This document shows, piece after piece, positions 1-5,352 of a stretch of 16,119 nt of DNA. A model generated the notes under the pieces. It was not told the origin of the DNA and ran no database searches. It saw only the letters and a list, made by a program, of their open reading frames with translations. A program made the translations under genes and the position numbers. The first letter of the stretch is position 1. Every line of letters begins with the position of its first letter. The stretch comes from Bacillota bacterium. GTDB taxonomy: Bacteria > Bacillota_I > Bacilli_A > RFN20 > CAG-826. The DNA is taken from contig JAEZUH010000002.1 in NCBI GenBank assembly GCA_023443485.1, positions 1 through 16,119 on the forward strand. The letters are read 5' to 3'.

Positions 1-563
1 AGAGTATAAGCGATTCCCGAAGATAACAGGAGATAAAAACCAGTTTGTCCCAAAGCATTCCAAAGTGGTACGAATGCCACCATAATGCACCAACCAGCCA
101 CAATATAACAAGTCATGCTCAACCAGCCGAATTTTTTTAAATTAATGGAATTGAAAATCGTTCCGATAATGCAGAAAATCCACACGAAAGCAAAGATCAG
201 AAAAGCTACTGTCGAGGTTCCCCAGCCAAACACATTCATCGGTCTTAAGGCGACGATAGTGAAAGGAGTGTAACTACCAGCAACAAGGAGGAAAATCATG
301 TTGTGATCCATAATGCGCAAAACTTTTTTTCCTTTATTGCGAGCCAGCGAGTGATATAGGCATGACATCGTAAATAAAATAATCAAAGATATCCCATAAA
401 CTAATACGGCCCCTAATCGCCAGGGGTCATTCATCGGAACAACCTTAATTAGACATAGAATTAAACCAATAATACTTAAAAGAGCACCGACTCCATGTGA
501 TATTGAGGAGATCAATTCTTCCCTTAATGAGTAGTGTGGTAACTTCAAATCTTTTAATTTCAT
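1..563 (-). CDS. trhA: Hemolysin III / TrhA-family (PAQR-like) membrane protein, C-terminus outside window
   Basis: This is the N-terminal 187 codons of a multi-pass membrane protein that runs off the left edge. It starts with a cytosolic stretch containing SLREELISSISHGVGALLS (residues 12-30), which is typical of the family. The PAQR-type metal-site residues follow: MSCLYHS with H71, and RIMDHNM with D86-H87 before LLVAGSYTPF. The usual C-terminal HxxxH would lie beyond position 1. At least five hydrophobic helices are visible. Bacterial members are linked to membrane homeostasis, and the hemolysin name is historical. ATG 563 is used here, but an in-frame ATG at 569 is equally possible because neither has a Shine-Dalgarno sequence. 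It lies downstream of the cadC-cadA operon, separated by a terminator, with its own promoter. The family call is secure and the physiological role is not. Confidence 0.9.
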   Translation of the reverse strand, partial: MKLKDLKLPHYSLREELISSISHGVGALLSIIGLILCLIKVVPMNDPWRLGAVLVYGISLIILFTMSCLYHSLARNKGKKVLRIMDHNMIFLLVAGSYTPFTIVALRPMNVFGWGTSTVAFLIFAFVWIFCIIGTIFNSINLKKFGWLSMTCYIVAGWCIMVAFVPLWNALGQTGFYLLLSSGIAYT

Positions 564-579
564 GCCCATATATTAAGGC

Positions 580-609
580 ATTAAAAAGTATTTGTTTCTC
601 TATTGTTAA
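580..609 (-). promoter_or_regulatory. Predicted promoter of the TrhA-family gene
   Basis: Read on the minus strand, TTAACA (609-604) is followed after 18 bases by TTTAAT (585-580). Initiation about 7 bases past the -10 box falls near 573, only 4-10 bases before the two candidate ATG codons at 569 and 563. The site lies just downstream of the cadA terminator. Confidence 0.45.
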
Positions 610-610
610 A

Positions 611-647
611 AAGAAAAATTCTACTCCTCTATTTCGAAAAGTAGAAT
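611..647 (-). terminator. Intrinsic terminator of the cadC-cadA operon
   Basis: A perfect 8-bp inverted repeat, ATTCTACT (618-625) and AGTAGAAT (640-647), is followed on the minus strand by the run TTTTTCTT (617-610). It lies about 20 bases past the cadA stop. A second small palindrome, ATTCTAT-N4-ATAGAAT (651-668), touches the stop codon and may extend the structure. Confidence 0.6.
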
Positions 648-667
648 AGTATTCTATTTAGATAGAA

Positions 668-2833
668 TCACTTTATTTTGATTCTTCTTACTGGACGATA
701 TAAAAGAATTAATGAGTTAATAACCATTAAAACAGTGAGGCCTGTATCCGCTAAAACAGCGACAAACATCGGCAGGCTAACACCAAGCATGACAAGCACC
801 ATCACTGTAATCTTCACAAATAAGGAAAAGACGATATTAAATATGGCGGTATTTCTCGCCATCTTGGCAATCTTGTAAACGTCGTATACCTTGGCCGGAT
901 CATCATTCATGATGACTATATCCGCGCTTTCGACAGATGTGTCACTGCCAATTCCGCCCATCGCGATACCGATATCACTTCTTTTTATGGAAGGAGCGTC
1001 ATTAATGCCATCTCCTATAAAAGCGACACCTTTTTGATGTTCCATTTCGATCTCAAGAACTTTGGTTTTTCCTTCTGGGGAAAGTTCGCTGACATAGCGA
1101 TCAATGCCGAGGGTTTGACATAAGCTCTTAGCGTTTTCTTCTTTATCGCCAGTTAATAAGAGAATTTCAATATTTTCCTTATGGAGTAAGTCCACCATTG
1201 GTTGAGCGTCTTCTTTGAGTTCATCAGCTAGAAGAACATATCCAAGATATTCGCCGTTCTTAGCGACGAAAACCGGAGTGCCGATTTCTACGACGTCGGG
1301 AGTTTCAATTCCATGATTAGCAAAATATAATTTCGAACCTGCAATTATGTTATTTTTTCGATAGGTTGTTTCAGTTCCTAAGCCAGAAATTTCTTTATAA
1401 TCCTTTTGTTCTGCCGCTAATTTGCGAAAATTATGTCCGTGGCAAATGGCTTTTCCTATTGGATGAGTAGACAAACATTCCGCAGCATATAAGGATTCCA
1501 TAAGCTGACTTTCTTTAATTCCAGTGGCTGGCACAATTGTTTGAATCGAGAACGATCCATGAGTTAATGTTCCGGTTTTATCAGTGACCAAAAGACGCAT
1601 CTTAACTAAGTCATCAAATCGGTCTGTTCCTTTTACAACAATGCCGTGTTTGCTAGAAAGCCCAATAGCAGAAAAATAGGCTAGTGGCACGCTGATGACA
1701 ATGGCGCATGGGCAAGCAATAACCAATATTTCGAGGCCCTCGTAAGTGACATTTTGCCATTGTCTGGTCACTAATCCAGCAATCAAAATGTACATTAAAG
1801 AAATAAATACAATTAATGGAGTATACCAACGAGCAAACTTCGTGATAAATTTGGCGGCTTTGGTTTTTCTTTCCCCACTTGTGGAGATTAAATTCATGAT
1901 TTTAGCGACAGTCGAATCAACATAGACTTTTTCCACCACCATGGTCAGCGTTCCACTTTTAAGAATGCATCCGCTTAAAGCTTGCTGTCCTTTTTTAACG
2001 GGAACAGGAATGTATTCACCAGTGAGAGAGGAGAAATCGAGATAAGCTTCTCCTTCAATAATACGGCCGTCAACAGGAATTGATTCGCCAACTTTAATGA
2101 GAATAGTATCTCCAATTTTAAGATCTTCAGGTTTTACCTGATTGATTTCATCTCCCTCAATTTTGTTGGCGTATTCTGCTCTTAAATTAATCGCCGACAT
2201 CACAGCAAAACGGCTCTTTTTTGTCGCAATCGCTTCTACTACTCGACCAATTTGGAATAAGCCAACAACTATAATAGCTTCAACATGCTCTTCGTGAAGG
2301 AAAAAAGGAATCGGCTCTCCGTGTGGTTCGTACTCTAAAGAAGCGAGAATAAAAGCCCCAAAAGCCGCAATCACAATTAATAAATATTCATCGACCGGGT
2401 TTTGTTTATGAAAGATTTTATAAATGGGTTTATAGATAATGTCATAAGAGAGGACAAGGACAGCAGATAAGTAAAGACCGAATCTCCACCAATATAGATT
2501 ATTGCTTGTGATGAAGAAACTACACAACGCTATCACTACTACTGCATAGATAACCCGCGCAATCATAATTAAAGTATGGCGATCAAAAAGTTTCAATTTT
2601 TGAGCTTTATAGTCGACATCCTTAATTTCTATTGGATCGCTCTCAACCTCTTTAATAATGTCGAGAAGTTCCTGCTTGGTTAATTCTTTATCTTCAAATG
2701 TTATATAAAGATGATTGCCTGCGAAATCGATACGTGCATAGACAATACCAGGATGCTTATTGAGATGAGCTTCTGTCTTTGTCGCGCAGTTCGCACAATC
2801 AAAACCAGAAATATCATAGACTTTTTTTATCAT
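668..2833 (-). CDS. cadA: P1B-type heavy-metal ATPase, Zn2+/Cd2+/Pb2+ exporter (CadA/ZntA type)
   Basis: This 721-residue ATP-driven pump moves soft divalent metals out of the cytosol. An N-terminal HMA domain (about 1-70) carries DCANC (C13, C16), the Asp-Cys variant usual for Zn/Cd pumps. Further landmarks are the TGE actuator loop (271-273), the membrane CPC motif (C374-P375-C376), DKTGT with phosphorylated D418, HP (H457-P458) and GDGIND (607-612). D696 in the last helix (FVAVLADTG) matches the ZntA metal-ligand aspartate and separates this group from Cu pumps. E185 may match the ZntA metal-entry glutamate. The loop at 170-185 is rich in His and Glu. The gene starts inside the end of cadC (ATGA overlap, translational coupling) and has a strong GGAGG. 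It is presumably derepressed by metal through CadC. Cd versus Zn preference cannot be read from the sequence. Confidence 0.95.
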   Translation of the reverse strand: MIKKVYDISGFDCANCATKTEAHLNKHPGIVYARIDFAGNHLYITFEDKELTKQELLDIIKEVESDPIEIKDVDYKAQKLKLFDRHTLIMIARVIYAVVVIALCSFFITSNNLYWWRFGLYLSAVLVLSYDIIYKPIYKIFHKQNPVDEYLLIVIAAFGAFILASLEYEPHGEPIPFFLHEEHVEAIIVVGLFQIGRVVEAIATKKSRFAVMSAINLRAEYANKIEGDEINQVKPEDLKIGDTILIKVGESIPVDGRIIEGEAYLDFSSLTGEYIPVPVKKGQQALSGCILKSGTLTMVVEKVYVDSTVAKIMNLISTSGERKTKAAKFITKFARWYTPLIVFISLMYILIAGLVTRQWQNVTYEGLEILVIACPCAIVISVPLAYFSAIGLSSKHGIVVKGTDRFDDLVKMRLLVTDKTGTLTHGSFSIQTIVPATGIKESQLMESLYAAECLSTHPIGKAICHGHNFRKLAAEQKDYKEISGLGTETTYRKNNIIAGSKLYFANHGIETPDVVEIGTPVFVAKNGEYLGYVLLADELKEDAQPMVDLLHKENIEILLLTGDKEENAKSLCQTLGIDRYVSELSPEGKTKVLEIEMEHQKGVAFIGDGINDAPSIKRSDIGIAMGGIGSDTSVESADIVIMNDDPAKVYDVYKIAKMARNTAIFNIVFSLFVKITVMVLVMLGVSLPMFVAVLADTGLTVLMVINSLILLYRPVRRIKIK

Positions 2834-3186
2834 TTTTTGTCTTCCTCCACTACATGTTCCATCGCGACATGAATTAATTTTTGAATATGTCCATCTTTTA
2901 ATCGATAATAAACTTTCAAGCCTTCTTTATTACTACTGACTAAATCTTGATCTTTTAAAACTCGGATTTGATGAGAAACCAAGGAAGGCGATGCACCAAT
3001 TTCTCGAGCAATGTCACCCACACTCTTAGATGGCATGCATACAAGAGTCTGACATTTTCCACAGTGAGCACTCTCGCTACAGGAGCATTGGCTGACGTCC
3101 AAAAGAGTCATCATTATTTTGAGGCGAGTGCTGTCAGAAACGATGGAGAATAATTTTTGTATTTTGTTTAAAGTGTTTTTTTTCAT
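2830..3186 (-). CDS. cadC: ArsR/SmtB-family metal-responsive repressor (CadC-like) with Cys-rich insertion
   Basis: This 118-residue winged-helix repressor should release DNA when it binds metal and so derepress cadA. The family pattern is clear: FSIVSDSTRLKIMMTLL (13-29), recognition region VGDIAREIGASPSLVSHQIRVL and wing GLKVYYRLKDG. Between the first helices and the HTH lies an insertion with C34, C36, C42, C45 and C50, placed where CadC has its Cys-x-Cys ligands but longer. ATG 3186 is chosen. A TTG at 3201 would add five residues but falls at or before the predicted transcription start. No Shine-Dalgarno is visible and the predicted leader is only about 8 bases. It overlaps cadA by 4 bases. 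Confidence is high for family and target, while the metal specificity is inferred from context. Confidence 0.93.
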   Translation of the reverse strand: MKKNTLNKIQKLFSIVSDSTRLKIMMTLLDVSQCSCSESAHCGKCQTLVCMPSKSVGDIAREIGASPSLVSHQIRVLKDQDLVSSNKEGLKVYYRLKDGHIQKLIHVAMEHVVEEDKK

Positions 3187-3200
3187 AATTAAACAAAACA

Positions 3201-3229
3201 ATTATATGAACCACCATTCATATAGTCAA
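3201..3229 (-). promoter_or_regulatory. cadC-cadA promoter with ArsR-type operator in the spacer
   Basis: On the minus strand, TTGACT (3229-3224) is followed by exactly 17 bases and TATAAT (3206-3201). The perfect inverted repeat TATATGAA-N6-TTCATATA (3203-3224) fills the spacer and has the form of operators known for SmtB/CadC/CzrA proteins (ATGAA-N6-TTCAT core). CadC bound here would block RNA polymerase directly. The predicted start is near 3194. Confidence 0.88.
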
Positions 3230-3277
3230 TAGAAAAATTAGCTATTTTAGGGTAAAAAATACCAATCAAAGAAGAAA

Positions 3278-3297
3278 TAACTATTTAATGTTAGTTA
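3278..3297 (-). terminator. Weak candidate terminator of the methyltransferase gene
   Basis: TAACTA-N8-TAGTTA forms a 6-bp AT-only stem followed on the minus strand by TTTCTTCTTT. It sits 22 bases past the methyltransferase stop. The stem is weak, so this is only a candidate. Confidence 0.25.
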
Positions 3298-3318
3298 ATA
3301 AAATATTAAATATTGAGA

Positions 3319-4131
3319 CTAGATTTTTTTGCCGATAAACATGAAGTGTTCACTCATATGATAATAGTCAGGGTTTTCACAAAGGCGATAAGCATATTCA
3401 ATAAATTGCTCTCTTGCCGCTTTCGTGGTCTTAAGCATTTCAAATTCATTTGGAGCAAGGATGCTTTCTTGCCCGAAGAAGGTAACATATAACAATTCAT
3501 CTTTAAAAAGACTAAATAAATCGAAAACATCCTTTTTAGTGGTGAAAAAAGCATAGGTAAAACCCTTGCCACCAAAGCTTTCATTTTTAAAGAAATGCTC
3601 GTAGAAAGGGATATCTTCTGTAAGAAAGACTAATCGAGGGTCGTTTTTCATAACAAAAATAAAACCACCAAAGATAGAAATGAAAGATGCAAATAAATGA
3701 CCGCCTGGTTTTAAAACTCGAATAGCTTCCGAAACAGCCTTCTTTCGATCATCAAGGTTAAGAAGGTGATATAGGGGCCCCATCAAGAAAACTTGATCAA
3801 AGGAATTGTCTTGAAATCGGCTTAAATCACAAGCATCTCCTACTTCGTATTTCATTTTGACGTGATGATTTCTAGCCATCTTCTTTGCGAAAGCGACATT
3901 CTCTTTTGACAAGTCAAAAAGAGTAACTTGATGGCCTTTTTTGGCGTAGTGAATAGAATATCTTCCAGGTCCTCCTCCGATATCAAGAATAGAGTCTTCT
4001 GGTTTGATGTATCTATCCATCATTCTCGTAGTAATTCTAAATTCAAATGGATGGTCTTTTTTTAGTCGATCCCATTCTTTTCTAGGATTGATATCATAAT
4101 GTTCAGCAATTTCTTTTTTAAACTCATCCAT
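3319..4131 (-). CDS. Class I SAM-dependent methyltransferase
   Basis: This 270-residue cytosolic enzyme has a Rossmann-type S-adenosylmethionine site. Motif I is ILDIGGGPGRYS (48-59), the acidic ribose-binding residue lies in LFDLS (D73), the adenine-side motif is GDACDL (98-103), and FLMGPLYHL (115-123) and VLKPGG (139-144) follow. This is the Methyltransf_11/25 pattern. The C-terminal third (about 150-270) is a substrate cap I do not recognise, so the acceptor (small molecule, lipid or protein) is unknown. The start at 4131 is the only sensible ATG. It has no Shine-Dalgarno and sits about 4 bases from a predicted transcription start. The gene is separated from the XRE gene by a good terminator, so it is probably monocistronic. 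Confidence 0.88.
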   Translation of the reverse strand: MDEFKKEIAEHYDINPRKEWDRLKKDHPFEFRITTRMMDRYIKPEDSILDIGGGPGRYSIHYAKKGHQVTLFDLSKENVAFAKKMARNHHVKMKYEVGDACDLSRFQDNSFDQVFLMGPLYHLLNLDDRKKAVSEAIRVLKPGGHLFASFISIFGGFIFVMKNDPRLVFLTEDIPFYEHFFKNESFGGKGFTYAFFTTKKDVFDLFSLFKDELLYVTFFGQESILAPNEFEMLKTTKAAREQFIEYAYRLCENPDYYHMSEHFMFIGKKI

Positions 4132-4141
4132 AATTTTAATT

Positions 4142-4150
4142 ATTGTATCA
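4142..4150 (-). promoter_or_regulatory. Extended -10 promoter of the methyltransferase gene
   Basis: Read on the minus strand, TGATACAAT is an extended -10 element (TGN plus TACAAT at 4147-4142). The best -35 is TTGCTC, 18 bases upstream, and it lies in the stem of the preceding terminator. Initiation would fall near 4135, leaving a leader of about 4 bases before ATG 4131. Confidence 0.5.
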
Positions 4151-4157
4151 GCAAATC

Positions 4158-4189
4158 AAGAAAAAGAGCAATGTTTGACAATTGCTCTT
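4158..4189 (-). terminator. Intrinsic terminator of the XRE regulator gene
   Basis: On the minus strand, AAGAGCAAT-N8-ATTGCTCTT (4189-4164) forms a perfect 9-bp stem, with a U-rich tail that continues as TTTCTT. It lies about 30 bases past the XRE stop codon. Confidence 0.8.
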
Positions 4190-4221
4190 GTTAAATTTAT
4201 TAAACTAAGTAATCGCGTTGA

Positions 4222-4833
4222 TTATTTAATTACTTTTTTGCACCAGCTTTTTTCATGGCAATGAGGACATTTCATCCATCTCGTCCTACCAGAGTGAGGG
4301 GCCAAAAAAACTTGTGAGTAGGTGGGTATGAACCGATGACCACATTTTTGACATTCATAATACCCAGCTTTTTGTTCGATGAGTAAACAAAAGGCTACTG
4401 AGGGAATAAATACTAAAAATCCAAAAGCAAGAGATAATATTCCATACAAGTAATAGCCTTTTTCTATCAATAATCCAAAAGGTATAGTCGAGGCTAAGAA
4501 CACTAAGGTAGCGAATGAACCAATGATAATTTCGGCATCCAATAATCTTTTGTCGCCGGCAATTTTCATCTCTTGTAATTCAATTAGTTTTTGTTCAGCT
4601 TTATTCACATAATCTTTGGAGTCGATATGCTCACCATTCAAGAGATCATTAATAGTAATAGATAGAGCGGCACATAGCATAGTCATAATAGAGACGTCCG
4701 GAAAACCATTCCCGCATTCCCATTTGGAAACGGTCTTAAAACTAATGTTTAATTGTTCTGCCAGTTGCTCTTGGGTGAGACCTTTAGCCTTCCGACAATC
4801 TTTGATAAAGCCACCTATTTTCTTTAAATCCAT
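4222..4833 (-). CDS. Membrane-anchored XRE-family transcriptional regulator with C-terminal zinc ribbon
   Basis: This 203-residue protein has an N-terminal Cro/C1-type HTH (about 5-60; FIKDCRKAKGLTQEQLAEQL then SFKTVSKWECG). A helical linker (75-100) and two hydrophobic helices (about 102-124 and 128-152) follow. The C-terminal zinc ribbon has ligands C161, C164, C189 and C192 (CQKCG and CPHC). The layout suggests a one-component regulator held at the membrane, with DNA-binding and zinc-ribbon ends both cytosolic. The ligand and targets are unknown. The start at 4833 is supported by AGAAGGAAAA upstream. Repeated CTACG half-sites over its promoter suggest autoregulation. Similar HTH-plus-membrane proteins are common in Clostridia and Bacilli, but I know no established function for this one. 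Confidence 0.85.
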   Translation of the reverse strand: MDLKKIGGFIKDCRKAKGLTQEQLAEQLNISFKTVSKWECGNGFPDVSIMTMLCAALSITINDLLNGEHIDSKDYVNKAEQKLIELQEMKIAGDKRLLDAEIIIGSFATLVFLASTIPFGLLIEKGYYLYGILSLAFGFLVFIPSVAFCLLIEQKAGYYECQKCGHRFIPTYSQVFLAPHSGRTRWMKCPHCHEKSWCKKVIK

Positions 4834-4857
4834 ATTAGTTTTCCTTCTTTCGACATC

Positions 4858-4918
4858 ATTCTACGATTGTTTGATAATTAATTACACCCACGAGTCGTAG
4901 AGTTAAAGATTTCTACGG
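4858..4918 (-). promoter_or_regulatory. Candidate promoter and operator half-sites of the XRE gene
   Basis: A candidate -10 TAGAAT lies at 4863-4858 with a poor -35 (TGTAAT, 4886-4881). Three copies of a CTACG-type half-site surround it: TCTACGA at 4860-4866, inverted TCGTAGA at 4895-4901 and TCTACGG at 4912-4918. CGTAGA-N10-TCTACG is a perfect 6-bp inverted repeat. The first copy overlaps the -10, as expected for an autorepressor. Confidence 0.35.
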
Positions 4919-4985
4919 AAAGAATAGTTCATAGAGGATTTATATATTATATTTTTAAGCATTTCTGCCGTGTTTTTATCTTTAA

Positions 4986-5059
4986 TGGAGCACGCGACGG
5001 GAATCGAACCCGCATATTCAGCTTGGGAAGCTGACGTTCTACCACTGAACTACGCATGC
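4986..5059 (-). tRNA. tRNA-Gly(CCC)
   Basis: The 74-base gene folds as a cloverleaf. The acceptor GCATGCG pairs with CGCGTGC (one G-U), and the D arm is GTTC/GAAC. The anticodon stem TCAGC/GCTGA has loop TTCCCAA, giving anticodon CCC. The T arm carries GTTCGATTC, the discriminator is U as usual for tRNA-Gly, and CCA is encoded. It decodes GGG. Confidence 0.95.
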
Positions 5060-5090
5060 ATTGAAATAATTAAAGCACAAAGTGGGGCAA

Positions 5091-5111
5091 AGAAAAAGTC
5101 CCCAAAGGGAC
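5091..5111 (-). terminator. Terminator-like hairpin between tRNA-Val and tRNA-Gly
   Basis: On the minus strand, GTCCC-N4-GGGAC (5111-5098) is followed directly by TTTTTCT (5097-5091). It looks like a compact intrinsic terminator placed 12 bases past tRNA-Val, so tRNA-Gly depends on readthrough or its own promoter. A TTTAAT box at 5074-5069 is a possible -10 but has no good -35. Confidence 0.6.
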
Positions 5112-5123
5112 ATTCTTTCATTC

Positions 5124-5199
5124 TGGTGGGTACTGAGGGGATCGAACCCCCGACCTTCTGTACGTCAAACAGATGCTCTCCCAGCTGAGCTAAATACCC
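5124..5199 (-). tRNA. tRNA-Val(GAC)
   Basis: The 76-base cloverleaf has acceptor GGGTATT paired with AGTACCC, D arm GCTC/GAGC and anticodon stem TCTGT/ACAGA. Loop TTGACGT gives anticodon GAC, the T arm is GGGGG/CCCCT, and CCA is encoded. It is 4 bases downstream of tRNA-Thr, so the two are cotranscribed. Confidence 0.95.
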
Positions 5200-5203
5200 A
5201 GGG

Positions 5204-5280
5204 TGGTGCCGACTATAGGAATTGAACCTACAACCTACTGATTACGATTCAGTTGCTCTACCAGGTTGAGCTAAGTCGGC
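5204..5280 (-). tRNA. tRNA-Thr(CGT)
   Basis: The 77-base cloverleaf has acceptor GCCGACT/AGTCGGC and D arm GCTC/GAGC. The anticodon stem ACTGA/TCAGT has loop ATCGTAA, giving anticodon CGT (reads ACG). The T arm is intact and CCA is encoded. It is the first gene of the array behind the promoter at 5298-5326. Confidence 0.95.
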
Positions 5281-5297
5281 AACTTAATCGCTTAAAT

Positions 5298-5326
5298 ATA
5301 ATATGCAAATTGGAATGAACTTGCAA
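5298..5326 (-). promoter_or_regulatory. Promoter of the tRNA Thr-Val(-Gly) array
   Basis: TTGCAA (5326-5321), a 17-base spacer and TATTAT (5303-5298) precede tRNA-Thr, with initiation expected near 5291. The whole promoter lies between the arms of a 9-bp inverted repeat, TCGCTTAAA (5288-5296) and TTTAAGCGA (5332-5340). Its role, if any, is unclear. Confidence 0.65.
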
Positions 5327-5352
5327 CGATTTTTAAGCGAAAAAGATTATTT

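Noticed and set aside
3187..3201. TTG start adding five residues to CadC
   Set aside because: It coincides with the -10 box and precedes the predicted transcription start, so ATG 3186 is preferred.
4970..5188. Plus-strand reading frame of 72 codons
   Set aside because: It runs antisense through tRNA-Gly and into tRNA-Val, and has no ribosome binding site.
5288..5340. 9-bp inverted repeat around the tRNA array promoter as an operator
   Set aside because: The arms are 35 bases apart in AT-rich sequence, and a few such repeats are expected by chance in 16 kb. It is noted in the promoter entry but not claimed as functional.
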